Shown here: positions 8,817 through 16,618 of the stretch, piece by piece | Layout of the letters: the number at the start of each line of letters is the position of its first letter | How positions within the stretch are numbered: position 1 is the first letter of the stretch | Source of the DNA: Verrucomicrobia bacterium 12-59-8 | GTDB lineage: Bacteria; Verrucomicrobiota; Verrucomicrobiae; Verrucomicrobiales; Verrucomicrobiaceae | Reading direction: 5' to 3' | Length of the DNA stretch: 36,617 nt | Assembly: GCA_002279765.1 (NCBI GenBank) | Contig: NCCR01000101.1 | Coordinates: forward strand, 1-36,617 | Made by a program: the position numbers and the translations under genes | Notes under the pieces: model-generated | What the model saw: only the letters and a program-made list of their open reading frames with translations | Databases searched by the model: none | What the model was told of the DNA's origin: nothing

Positions 8817-9743
8817 TTACACGAACCTGATCACATGCTTCTGCCCGTGCTCGTCATGCGCGGGATTGAGTGCACGAAGTTCGAACTCGGCACGCTCTGA
8901 GTTGATGCGGACGATGACCCAGCCGTTGGGGCGCTTGGGGTCGAAGACGTAGGCGATGGGGGGGAGATTGATGAGCTGGAGGCCGGTCTTCTCGTGCTTG
9001 GTTTTCTGCCAAGTGTGCGTGTGGCCGTAAATGTAGCCCTGTACCTTGGGATAGGAGGCGAGGAGGTCGAAGAGGGCATCGCTGTCCTGTAGGCAGGTGC
9101 CTTGGTGCTTTTCATCCATGCTGGGCTGCATGGGATTGTGATGCGCGACGATGAAGGTGGGCTTGTTGGGCGCGTTGCGCAGCTCACGCTCGATCCACAC
9201 GAGCTGGGGCTCGCCCAGCATGCCGGGGGTTTTGTTGACGAGGTCGAGCGAGTCGAGCAGGATCCAGTTGACCTGAGCGCTGGTGACGGTGGCGACGTGC
9301 TTGTCCGGCACGTTCATAGGGCGCTCGGCGTTGGGCGGCGGCGGGCCGATGATGGCGTTGAGGAAGTTGGTGCGGTGATCGTGATTGCCAAGGGTGCAGT
9401 GGATTTGAATGGACTGCTCGCGCAGGGCCTGGATGCAGTGGCCGAAGGTGACGTAATCCTCCGTTCTGCCGTCCAGGTAGGCGCAGTCACCATTGATGAT
9501 GAGACCAAAGGGCTTCTGTCCGATCTTGAGCACCTGATTGGCGCAGCGGCGCAGATTTTCCGCCATGCAGGCGCCGCGTGCGACCAGCGCCTCGTCCTCG
9601 GCAATGTGGGGGTCGGAAAACAGCACCCAAGTCTGTTCAGGAATCTCCAGCGCGGGGAGCTGAGAGGCAAATGAACCCAGGGCAGCGGCGGTGCCGTGCT
9701 GCAAAAAGCTGCGGCGAGAGAAAGGGGGCAGGGTGATGGGCAT
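8817..9743 (-). CDS. Tat-exported calcineurin-like metallophosphoesterase
   Basis: A 308-residue protein with the full metallophosphoesterase metal-site set in order: SDPHI (Asp44, His46), NGDCAYLDG, GNHDHRTN, VAHHNP and YGHTHTW. The N-terminus SRRSFLQHGTAAALGS at residues 9-24 is a twin-arginine signal, so the folded, metal-loaded enzyme is probably exported. The ATG at 9743 was chosen because it places the twin-arginine motif near the N-terminus. The frame is open a further 37 codons upstream, but that extension is not signal-like and overlaps the upp gene. Substrate is unknown; the family includes phosphodiesterases acting on nucleotides and phospholipids. It lies 56 bases after upp and may be cotranscribed with it. 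Confidence 0.88.
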   Translation of the reverse strand: MPITLPPFSRRSFLQHGTAAALGSFASQLPALEIPEQTWVLFSDPHIAEDEALVARGACMAENLRRCANQVLKIGQKPFGLIINGDCAYLDGRTEDYVTFGHCIQALREQSIQIHCTLGNHDHRTNFLNAIIGPPPPNAERPMNVPDKHVATVTSAQVNWILLDSLDLVNKTPGMLGEPQLVWIERELRNAPNKPTFIVAHHNPMQPSMDEKHQGTCLQDSDALFDLLASYPKVQGYIYGHTHTWQKTKHEKTGLQLINLPPIAYVFDPKRPNGWVIVRINSERAEFELRALNPAHDEHGQKHVIRFV

Positions 9744-9799
9744 GGAGAGAATGAAACGCTGGTCGGAGGCCGAATCGTGCGGACGGAGGATGGCAAACT

Positions 9800-10423
9800 T
9801 CAGGTGCCGAAGTAGCGGTCTCCCGCATCCCCAAGGCCGGGGACGATGTAGCATTTCTCATTGAGGCCGGTATCGATGGCGGCGGTGAAGATGGCCACAT
9901 CTGGGTGGGAGAGCTGCATTGCAGCAAGTCCTTCTGGGCAGCTTACCACGCAGAGCATCGTGATGCGCATGGCCCCGGCCTCCTTGAGCTGGCGTGCGGC
10001 CTCACAGGCGCTGCCGCCGGTGGCGAGCATGGGGTCCAGCAGAAACACATCTGCGGCAGAGAGGTTGGCGGGAAGGTTCGCATAGTAGGCATGCGGCAGG
10101 GCGGTTTCCTCATTTCGCCTGATGCCCACGTGGGCGACGATGGTGTCAGGCACGAGCGGCAGAATGCCGTCCAGCAAGCCCAGGCCGGCGCGCAGGATGG
10201 GCACACAGACTAGCGGGCGTGCAAGCTGTGCGCCCAGGGTTTGTTTCAGCGGTGTCTGCACGGTGATCTCCTGCACGGGAAGCTCACGGGTGGCTTCGAT
10301 GAAGAGAAGGCGTGCGAGATGATTCAGATGCCGCCGAAACTCATGCGATGGCGTGCTGACGGCACGGATGGCGGCGAGATGGCACTGTGCCAGAGGATGC
10401 TGAACGACGACAACGGGCTGCAT
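9800..10423 (-). CDS. upp: Uracil phosphoribosyltransferase
   Basis: The protein joins uracil to PRPP to make UMP in pyrimidine salvage, in the cytoplasm. The family signatures are clear: VPILRAGLGLLDG in the first half, the PRPP-binding loop DPMLATGGSACEA, and the uracil-binding end PGLGDAGDRYFGT, which finishes the protein just as in E. coli Upp. The ATG at 10423 (MQPVVVVQHPLAQ) aligns with the E. coli start MKIVEVKHPLVK and gives about 207 residues, close to the family's usual length. In-frame ATGs at 10432 and 10486 would add 3 or 21 residues. The gene is divergent from the lipoprotein gene at 10501, and the two share a short promoter region. Confidence 0.93.
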   Translation of the reverse strand: MQPVVVVQHPLAQCHLAAIRAVSTPSHEFRRHLNHLARLLFIEATRELPVQEITVQTPLKQTLGAQLARPLVCVPILRAGLGLLDGILPLVPDTIVAHVGIRRNEETALPHAYYANLPANLSAADVFLLDPMLATGGSACEAARQLKEAGAMRITMLCVVSCPEGLAAMQLSHPDVAIFTAAIDTGLNEKCYIVPGLGDAGDRYFGT

Positions 10424-10500
10424 GCCGGGCATTCTGCCGCGTTTGCCCGTGCTGGCAAAGTTTTCCACCACTGGGTTGACGTTCATGATACCCTGAGGGC

Positions 10501-11001
10501 ATGAAAACACGACTCTGCGTGCTTGTGCTGCCCGCACTCCTGCTGGGCGCTTGTGACAGCGCACCGAGGAGGGACAGTTCGAGTTATTACTATCCGTCTG
10601 GCTCGCCCGGCAGCACCACCCCCAGCATCGCTCCAAGCATCGCTCCAAGCATTGCCAGCATGGCGGGTAGCAACGGCGCCCGCGTGCCGCGTGGTGGGTA
10701 TGCCCCCGGTTCGGGGCCGACGGCGATGCCGCAGGGGAACCAGTTCATGTACCAGCAAAACGTGTCGGGCCCTTTCGGCAGCAGCAGCACGAGCGGTGTC
10801 ATCCGCTCCTCCGGCGGCGTGCAGAGTTATCAGACCATCGGCGGTATGCCGGTGTATCCGGGCATGGCGGTTCCTGGGTACAACCCCAACCAGCGTTATT
10901 ATGGCAGAATGCCGACCCAGCCGATTTTTGTGCCTGGGGTCGGTGGCGCTGCCGGTTACTACATGAACCCTAGCACTGGCGCGCGGGTGCAGGGGCCGTA
11001 A
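10501..11001 (+). CDS. Proline/glycine-rich lipoprotein of unknown function
   Basis: A 166-residue protein beginning MKTRLCVLVLPALLLGAC, a lipoprotein signal with lipobox LGAC and Cys18 as the lipid-modified residue. The mature part is low in complexity, rich in Ser, Gly, Pro, Tyr and Asn, with a threefold PSIA-type repeat near residue 42 and many Tyr-Pro-Gly turns. I recognise no family. The composition suggests an extended surface or envelope protein rather than an enzyme. It is divergent from upp and converges on the DedA gene (six bases between stop codons). Confidence 0.7.
   Translation: MKTRLCVLVLPALLLGACDSAPRRDSSSYYYPSGSPGSTTPSIAPSIAPSIASMAGSNGARVPRGGYAPGSGPTAMPQGNQFMYQQNVSGPFGSSSTSGVIRSSGGVQSYQTIGGMPVYPGMAVPGYNPNQRYYGRMPTQPIFVPGVGGAAGYYMNPSTGARVQGP
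10624..10659 (+). repeat. 12-base tandem repeat inside lipoprotein gene
   Basis: AGCATCGCTCCA occurs twice in a row (10624-10635 and 10636-10647), followed by a degenerate third copy AGCATTGCCAGC. The unit is a multiple of three, so copy-number change would keep the frame and lengthen or shorten a Pro-Ser-Ile-Ala spacer. Confidence 0.85.
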
Positions 11002-11007
11002 CCGGGT

Positions 11008-11664
11008 TTAGACTTCACCATCCTTTTCCGCCTGCGCCCTTTTCGCCTCGGCGCGGTGCTTGAGCACTTCAAAGACGATGGGCAGTAAGGAGACGACGAT
11101 GATGAGCAGGAACACCACTTTGATGTTGTTCTTGATGATTGGAATGCTGCCGAGGAAGTAGCCGGCGATGCTGAAGCTGAGCACCCAGACCAGGCCGCCG
11201 CCGAGGCTGTAGCAGAGGAAGCGGCGGTAGTCCATGCGACCAAAGCCGGCGGTGAAGGGGGCAAAGGTGCGCACGATGGGAACGAAGCGCGCGAGGATGA
11301 TGGCCTTGCCGCCATGCTTGACGAAGAAGGCTTCGGTCTTGGCGAGGTAGTCGCGCTTGAACCAGCGTTGGTTGACGATCCAGCCGCCCGCTTTGCGGCC
11401 GATCCAGTAGTTCAGGTTGTCACCGATGATGGCGGCGCACATGAGGAGGGGAATGATGAGCTCGATACGGATGAGTCCCTGTGCGGACAAGGCACCCACG
11501 GCAAAGAGGAGTGAGTCACCCGGCAGAAACGGCATCACCACCAGCCCGGTCTCGCAGAAGATGATCGCGAACAGCAGCCCGTAAATGAGCGCACCGTGAT
11601 CGTGCGCGAAGACTTGCAGGTGTTTGTCGATGTGCAGGACGAAATCGAGTAGCTGGGAGATCAT
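11008..11664 (-). CDS. DedA-family membrane protein
   Basis: A 218-residue polytopic protein closely resembling E. coli DedA: MISQLLDFVLHIDKHL at the start, FCETGLVVMPFLPGDSLLF, then HGGKAIILARFVPIVRTFAPF, with the conserved glycines, arginines and acidic residues of the family. DedA/SNARE-associated (VTT-domain) proteins sit in the inner membrane; some translocate undecaprenyl phosphate or phospholipid across the bilayer and they are needed for envelope stability. The start at 11664 aligns with E. coli DedA; an upstream in-frame ATG at 11712 would add 16 residues that do not look like the family. Lipid-carrier recycling would suit an organism with the polysaccharide genes seen further on, but there is no direct link. 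Confidence 0.9.
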   Translation of the reverse strand: MISQLLDFVLHIDKHLQVFAHDHGALIYGLLFAIIFCETGLVVMPFLPGDSLLFAVGALSAQGLIRIELIIPLLMCAAIIGDNLNYWIGRKAGGWIVNQRWFKRDYLAKTEAFFVKHGGKAIILARFVPIVRTFAPFTAGFGRMDYRRFLCYSLGGGLVWVLSFSIAGYFLGSIPIIKNNIKVVFLLIIVVSLLPIVFEVLKHRAEAKRAQAEKDGEV

Positions 11665-11732
11665 GGGCGGAGAATCTCCGGCGTCCAAGCGGTGCGGCAA
11701 ACGAAAACTCATGCCGATCTCGACAGGTTCAC

Positions 11733-11760
11733 AAAAAAGCCGGGGCGTGAAGCCCCGGCT
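11733..11760 (-). terminator. Rho-independent terminator of the lipoprotein gene at 11795
   Basis: A perfect nine-base stem (AGCCGGGGC at 11738-11746 with GCCCCGGCT at 11752-11760) and a five-base loop is followed on the minus strand by six T residues (11738-11733). It lies 34 bases after the stop codon of the minus-strand lipoprotein gene. Confidence 0.9.
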
Positions 11761-11794
11761 CTGCGGAATAGAGTCTGTCGATCCGTGCGGTGGT

Positions 11795-12577
11795 TTACTT
11801 CAGCACCGCAGTGACCACTTTTTTGTCTTCGATTTTGAGACCTTCGGCCTTGCTGAATTTCGCCGCCACAGTGGCTGCGCTCATCCAGTCGTTGGCCGAT
11901 TCCAGGAAGCTGCTGAAGGCCTCCGCGTTTTCCATGAGCTTGTCGAACTGGATGTCCAGGTAGCTGATGGTGCCATCGCTCAGATTTGTGGCGTCGGAAC
12001 TGGCGATGCCGTTGGCCCCCTTCACTTCCACCGCCAGATGAATGCCGGCAAACATGGGCTTCATCATCGCCATCTGGGATTTCATCATGGCGATGTCATC
12101 CGCGCTCTTCGGCGGCTTTTCAGCATCGCCGTCCGGCTTTTTGTCCGCGTTAGGATTGGTGATGGTGAGGGAGGAGCCGCTCAGGGCGAAGGTCATCGGC
12201 ACCGTGATGGTGGCGGGCTTGTCTTCCTGCTCCGGTTCAAACGGCACATATTTCAGCTTGGTCAGATCCGCGACGGCGAAGACCACTTTCACACCGCTTT
12301 TGCCATCGGGTGTCTTTACTTCCTCGTGGGATTTGACTGTGACGCCCTCGCCGAGTTTCTGCGCGCGTTCCTCTGCCTTCTCTTTGTCCATGACGAGACC
12401 CTTGAGCTGGTCGCGCTGGTCACCACCGGCCTGCATCATCGCCGCAAGCTGGACACCCATGAGCATACTCTCCTCAATAGTGGCCGTGCCATCTTTGCTG
12501 ACGATCACGGTGGATTTGATTTCAATGCAGGAGGCCAGCACAAAAGCAGCCGCCAGGAGGAGGAATGAGATTTTCAT
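11795..12577 (-). CDS. Lipoprotein of unknown function
   Basis: A 260-residue protein with signal MKISFLLLAAAFVLASC (lipobox LASC, Cys17). The mature part begins IEIKSTVIVSKDGTATIEES, an opening common in LppM/DUF3153-like bacterial lipoproteins, and continues with a methionine-rich helical stretch (residues about 155-175) and a Lys/Asp/Pro-rich loop. I recognise no enzyme motif. It has its own terminator and is divergent from the CII-like regulator gene, with about 120 bases between start codons. Function is unknown; an envelope location is well supported by the signal. Confidence 0.75.
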   Translation of the reverse strand: MKISFLLLAAAFVLASCIEIKSTVIVSKDGTATIEESMLMGVQLAAMMQAGGDQRDQLKGLVMDKEKAEERAQKLGEGVTVKSHEEVKTPDGKSGVKVVFAVADLTKLKYVPFEPEQEDKPATITVPMTFALSGSSLTITNPNADKKPDGDAEKPPKSADDIAMMKSQMAMMKPMFAGIHLAVEVKGANGIASSDATNLSDGTISYLDIQFDKLMENAEAFSSFLESANDWMSAATVAAKFSKAEGLKIEDKKVVTAVLK

Positions 12578-12699
12578 GAGAATGGCAGACTAGGCGGGCG
12601 AAATTTTCCTCCACAAGTGCAAACAGTACGGTTATTTACCACGGCAAAAGGGCGAGGATGCTGCTTGCCAAATGGTTCACTTTCTGAAACAACTCAGGC

Positions 12700-13185
12700 A
12701 TGGACTCCCATGAAGTGATCAGCAAGGCCGTCGAGCAAACCAGCTTCAAGGAGGTGGCGGCGCAGATGGGCGTCTCCCTCTCGCTCGCCTACAAGTGGTC
12801 CCAGCCCGACGAGCAGCAGGGCAGCGGCACCTCCAATCCGCTCGACCGTGTGCGGCAACTGTTTGAGATCACGCAGGATCCGCAGCTCATCCAGTGGCTG
12901 TGCCACAAGGCGAACGGGGTGTTTGTGCAGAATCCCACGGGCGGCGGTCCGCGCGGCATGGAGCTCATGCCTGCCACGCAGGAAATCGTGCAGCAGTTTG
13001 CTGATCTCCTCACCGCCATCAGCCAGGCCGCCTCTGACAACCGCATTAACGAGAAAGAGGCCGAACACATCCGCGGTGTCTGGGATGAGATGAAACGTTT
13101 TACCGAAGGCTTCGTCAGGCTCTGCGAGAAGGGTGACTTTGCCCACCTTGCGGATGAGATCAAAACCCACCGCGGGTTCAAATAA
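12700..13185 (+). CDS. Phage CII/CP76-like helix-turn-helix regulator
   Basis: A 161-residue protein. Residues about 5-35, from ISKAVEQTSFKEVAAQMGVS to LAYKWSQP, form a helix-turn-helix. The rest, with NPLDRVRQLFEIT, QLIQWLCHKANGVFVQNP and a C-terminal helical region, resembles the phage regulatory protein CII (CP76) family, which bind DNA to control lysogeny genes. No integrase, excisionase or structural phage gene is near, so this is probably a domesticated chromosomal regulator rather than a prophage part. Its targets are unknown. The upstream divergent lipoprotein gene is the nearest candidate. Confidence 0.7.
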   Translation: MDSHEVISKAVEQTSFKEVAAQMGVSLSLAYKWSQPDEQQGSGTSNPLDRVRQLFEITQDPQLIQWLCHKANGVFVQNPTGGGPRGMELMPATQEIVQQFADLLTAISQAASDNRINEKEAEHIRGVWDEMKRFTEGFVRLCEKGDFAHLADEIKTHRGFK

Positions 13186-13379
13186 CACACGGTTTCGGAA
13201 GATGATTACTTCGAAGTCGGAGAGGTGTGCTGACCATAGAAAAACTGCAGCGAAACTGGCGGGGATGATGCCAGCAGCAAAAAACCATCTTTTTTCAGGG
13301 AGACCCCAAAGCAACGGTTTTGCTGACAAACATTGATTGATTGCACATGGATAAAGCCACATTTAATAATCTGACGCCT

Positions 13380-13820
13380 ATGAAGACTCACTCCGCACTG
13401 CTCGCTCTTTTGGTTGTTTTTAGTCTGGGAATGCTGGCGAATGCCAGGGCCTCAGACTTCGCGACAAATCCCAGTTTTAACCACCCTCAAGCGGGAATCA
13501 GGCCTGCCAAAGATTTCAGAGGGCGGTATCCCATGCTCATCAAGAGCATGCGGGCAGGACAGGTCAGAACAGTCACCCCGGAAAATGTGGTCAGCTACGG
13601 CTACCCCTTCATCGGCAAATACAACAACCAGATCTACTGGATGGTGCCAGTGACGTTTTACACCGCAGGCCCTGACACTTCGTATCAGCATATCAGCGCG
13701 GATGGTCGGCGCCTGCCGCACATCTCCAGGGCCAAGTATAGTGCCACCCAGAAAGCGTGTGTCCACGCTGGCCGAGTCGAACACTGGATTTATAAGATTT
13801 CGAAAGCTCCGTTGCGCTGA
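13380..13820 (+). CDS. Small secreted protein of unknown function
   Basis: A 146-residue protein starting at the ATG at 13380, chosen because MKTHSALLALLVVFSLGMLANARA is a clean Sec signal with a cleavage site around residue 24. A longer frame from 13341 would put 13 polar residues in front. The mature region has a compact beta-rich look (YGYPFIGKYNNQIYWMVPVTFYT) and a basic C-terminus, but I recognise no family. Base composition is lower in GC than in the neighbouring genes. It is followed by a hairpin at 13840-13862. Confidence 0.6.
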   Translation: MKTHSALLALLVVFSLGMLANARASDFATNPSFNHPQAGIRPAKDFRGRYPMLIKSMRAGQVRTVTPENVVSYGYPFIGKYNNQIYWMVPVTFYTAGPDTSYQHISADGRRLPHISRAKYSATQKACVHAGRVEHWIYKISKAPLR

Positions 13821-14179
13821 TTGGCGCCGCCGCTCCTACAGCCCGAAGCCAGAATTCGGGCTGAACGTAACCCCTACCGTTCTTGACCTGGACGCAAAGC
13901 CTGTGTGCGCATGGGTGACGCCCATGCGTGCGCGCTTTACCCCTGTGACTTGAAGGTGAAAGTGGAGGATGCGGGCATCAACTGCCATCCGCCGTCGGGC
14001 AAAACCATGGGTGGTTAGGGCGTAATGTGGGGCAAAGTCGAGCAAGGGGCCGGGAGGCCTCTGGCGCGAGAATGCTACATCGCAACAGGGCGAAAGCCTC
14101 AGGAGTTGATAAAATTAACTGGACCAGTAAGCATTTAATATGTTTATTATAATCATATACATTTAGTTGATTTATCATT
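13821..14179. other. Gene-free stretch with two strong hairpins, then an AT-rich promoter region
   Basis: No credible coding frame is present. Two perfect eight-base stems lie close together: AGCCCGAA (13840-13847) with TTCGGGCT (13855-13862), and CGCATGGG (13908-13915) with CCCATGCG (13921-13928). The second can be extended on both sides by G-C and G-U pairs. Neither has a T-run. From about 14105 to the ACP start the sequence becomes strongly AT-rich, with TATAAT at 14148-14153 but no matching -35 box at normal spacing. This AT-rich part presumably holds the promoter of the ACP cluster. Confidence 0.55.
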
Positions 14180-14434
14180 ATGAGCGAGAACGAACATAAA
14201 AGTCTGGTGCCTGAGATCCGTGAGGTCCTGGCGCAGCATGGCCGATTCCCCGTGGAAAACCTCACGGAGGGAGATGATCTTTACAATGCTGGCCTGACAT
14301 CTTTGGCAACGGTGGCGGTGATGCTGGCGCTGGAGGACAAGTTCAATGTCGAATTTCCCGACAGTTTGATCGGCCGCCGCACCTTCAAGAGCATTGAATC
14401 CATCGCCGAAGCAATCACGAAACTTGCTGCCTAG
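14180..14434 (+). CDS. Acyl/aminoacyl carrier protein
   Basis: An 84-residue acidic protein with a phosphopantetheine attachment site at DLYNAGLTSLATV; Ser41 takes the 4'-phosphopantetheine arm. Helix II, LATVAVMLALEDKFNVEFPD, fits carrier proteins. It carries substrates as thioesters for the neighbouring enzymes. The housekeeping fatty-acid ACP normally has a DSL core and lies among fab genes; here the core is GLTSL and the neighbours are an aa:CP ligase and an acyl-CoA-dehydrogenase-like gene. I therefore infer that it is the aminoacyl carrier for the ligase at 15683. It is the first gene of the cluster and follows an AT-rich leader. Confidence 0.9.
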   Translation: MSENEHKSLVPEIREVLAQHGRFPVENLTEGDDLYNAGLTSLATVAVMLALEDKFNVEFPDSLIGRRTFKSIESIAEAITKLAA

Positions 14435-14446
14435 GCCGATACGCCG

Positions 14447-15679
14447 ATGTGCTCCAACTGTGCAAGTTTGAACCACCCCCACTCTGAATCCATCCCCGTG
14501 AGCACTCTTTGCAGCACCGAAGTCGATTTCGACGAACTTTTGAAGGAGGTGCATGGGATCGGCAAATCCGTGCTTCGCGTTCATGCGGCGGATGTGGACA
14601 AAAACGCCCGGTTTCCGAGCGAGTCGATCAATGCGATGCGCGAGGCGCGCCTGCTGAGCGCGTATGTCCCGGAGGAGTATGGCGGCATGGGTTTGAACAT
14701 CGTGCAGGTCGCGAAAATCTGCGAGGCCCTGGGCCAGTACTGCGGCTCGTCGGCCATGATTTATGCGATGCACAAGATTCAGGTGGCATGCGTGGTGAAT
14801 CATGCGCAGCAGTCCGAATACTTCTGCGACTACCTGCGGCAGCTGGTGGCGGAGCAGCGCCTCATGGCATCGGCGACGACGGAGATCGGCACGGGCGGAG
14901 ACCTGCGGTCCAGCATTTGTGCGGTGGAAGTCTCGGGGGATCAGTTCAAGCTCACCAAAAAGGCACCCGTGATTTCCTATGGTGAGTACGCGGACGAGAT
15001 TTTGGTGACCTGCCGCAGTGCGCCGAAGGCACCCGCAAATGAGCAAGTACACGTCATGGTGCGCAAAGGCGAGTACACTACGGTGCCGCTTTCGACCTGG
15101 GACACCATGGGTTTTCGCGGCACCTGCAGTTCGGGCTTTGAGCTGACGGCTTCCGGTGGCGCGGAGCAGATCATACCGCAGCCTTTCAATGAGATTCTGG
15201 GGCAGACGATGCATCCCTACTCACACATCGTGTGGGGTGCGCTGTGGTCGGGCATCGCCATGGATGCGGTGAATCAAGCCCGTGCCTTTGTGCGTGCCGA
15301 AGCGCGCAAGACACCCGGCGAGACGCCCATCTCGGCCATTCGCCTCGGTGAGGCCGATCAGGTGCTGCAGGTGATGCGGCACAATGTGGCAGCTTTGGCC
15401 CGTGAATACGATGAACTGCGCAGCCGCGACTGTCCGGGAGTGTTTGAAGAGTTTGCCTTCTCCATCCGCACGAACAATCTGAAGCTGTCGTCATCGCAGC
15501 AACTCGTGGACATCGTGGGCCGTGCGATGCTGATCTGCGGCATCTCGGGTTACCGCAATGATTCCAAATTCAGCATTGCACGCCATCTGCGTGATGCTTA
15601 TGGCGCGGCACTGATGGTCAACAATGACCGCATTTTGAAACTGAACGCCACGATGCTGCTGGTTCACAAGGAAGGCTGA
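14447..15679 (+). CDS. Acyl-CoA-dehydrogenase-like flavoprotein acting on a carrier-bound substrate
   Basis: A 410-residue protein with the acyl-CoA dehydrogenase layout: an N-terminal helical part with YVPEEYGGMGLN, a middle beta domain (TTEIGTGGDLRS) and a C-terminal helical part with ICGISGYRND and RHLRDAYGAAL. The family oxidises acyl thioesters with FAD. In the classical enzymes a Glu in the stretch after the RD motif is the catalytic base; here that place reads MVNNDRIL (residues 390-397), so the usual Glu is absent. Beside a carrier protein and amino acid ligase, I infer oxidation of an aminoacyl-S-carrier, as known for prolyl-carrier dehydrogenases of pyrrole pathways. The ATG at 14447 is used; a GTG at 14500 would remove an odd Cys-rich 17-residue leader and is equally possible. 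Confidence 0.82.
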   Translation: MCSNCASLNHPHSESIPVSTLCSTEVDFDELLKEVHGIGKSVLRVHAADVDKNARFPSESINAMREARLLSAYVPEEYGGMGLNIVQVAKICEALGQYCGSSAMIYAMHKIQVACVVNHAQQSEYFCDYLRQLVAEQRLMASATTEIGTGGDLRSSICAVEVSGDQFKLTKKAPVISYGEYADEILVTCRSAPKAPANEQVHVMVRKGEYTTVPLSTWDTMGFRGTCSSGFELTASGGAEQIIPQPFNEILGQTMHPYSHIVWGALWSGIAMDAVNQARAFVRAEARKTPGETPISAIRLGEADQVLQVMRHNVAALAREYDELRSRDCPGVFEEFAFSIRTNNLKLSSSQQLVDIVGRAMLICGISGYRNDSKFSIARHLRDAYGAALMVNNDRILKLNATMLLVHKEG

Positions 15680-15682
15680 TTT

Positions 15683-16618
15683 ATGACGTGTACCTCCACC
15701 GCAACCCTTCCTCTCACCGAGGCCTATCAGGCGTTTCTTGACCAGGTCACGGAGGCCGGACTGCTGGTACCGCTCGGCGTGCGCGGCGTGTATGGCTACA
15801 ACGGTGTGTTTGAAGGCGTGCTGCAAAGCTTTGACCGTCTTGTCACGCGCCGTGCCGCGCACTTTCAGGCGGATGTCCTGCGACTGCCCGGGGTGCTGAG
15901 CCGCGAGCATTATTTGAAGACCAGCCACATGGAGAACTTTCCGGACCTGATGGGCTCCGTGCATAGTTTCATGGGGCGTGAGCGTGAACATGTGGGGATG
16001 CTGACGAAGCGCGAGAGTGGCGAAGAGTGGACTCAGGATCTGGCACCGAGCGCACTGATGCTGACGCCTGCATGCTGCTATCCCCTGTATCCCACGGCGA
16101 CTGGCACGCTGACGAGTGAGGGCAAGACGGTGGATTTGTTCTCACAGGTGTTCCGGCATGAGCCGTCGATCGACCCGTGCCGCCTGCAGATTTTCCGCCA
16201 GCGCGAGTTTGTCCGCATCGGCACTGCCGAGCAGGCGCTGGAGCATCGCAGGCAATGGATTGAACTGGGCCGGGATATTCTGGCCGAGGTCGGACTTGGA
16301 GTGGTGATCGAGGTGGCCAACGATCCTTTCTTTGGACGTGGTGGCCGAGTGATGGCCGCATCGCAGAAGGAGCAGGATCTGAAGCATGAGTTCACCTTTG
16401 CGGTGGCTTCGGAGCAGAAGCCGACGGCAATCGCCTCGACCAACTGCCACATGGATTACTTCGGCAAAGCCTTCGACATCAAGCTGCCGAACGGTGAGGC
16501 GGCGCATTCGGCGTGCATCGGGTTTGGAATGGAACGCATCGCACTGGCTTTGTTTAAGCACCACGGATTTGATCCTGACCGCTGGCCGTATGAGGTGAAG
16601 AACGCCCTGGAATTATGA
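15683..16618 (+). CDS. Amino acid:[carrier protein] ligase (seryl-tRNA-synthetase-like)
   Basis: A 311-residue protein that looks like the catalytic core of an atypical class II seryl-tRNA synthetase without a tRNA-binding arm. Motif 2 is visible as FRHEPSIDPCRLQIFRQREF and motif 3 as GFGMERIALAL. The candidate zinc ligands are Cys131, Glu175 and Cys278, nearly the same positions as in the characterised Bradyrhizobium enzyme Bll0957. That family adenylates a small amino acid (glycine or alanine) and loads it on the phosphopantetheine of a carrier protein, not on tRNA. AAGGAAGG at 15668-15675 is a strong ribosome site for the ATG. The gene lies three bases after the flavoprotein gene and its stop overlaps the DUF1839 start (ATGA). 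The amino acid used here cannot be read from sequence. Confidence 0.9.
   Translation: MTCTSTATLPLTEAYQAFLDQVTEAGLLVPLGVRGVYGYNGVFEGVLQSFDRLVTRRAAHFQADVLRLPGVLSREHYLKTSHMENFPDLMGSVHSFMGREREHVGMLTKRESGEEWTQDLAPSALMLTPACCYPLYPTATGTLTSEGKTVDLFSQVFRHEPSIDPCRLQIFRQREFVRIGTAEQALEHRRQWIELGRDILAEVGLGVVIEVANDPFFGRGGRVMAASQKEQDLKHEFTFAVASEQKPTAIASTNCHMDYFGKAFDIKLPNGEAAHSACIGFGMERIALALFKHHGFDPDRWPYEVKNALEL

Noticed and set aside
14119..14133. Sigma-54 promoter before the ACP gene
   Set aside because: GG and GC elements are present but the spacing is two bases too short for a -24/-12 promoter.
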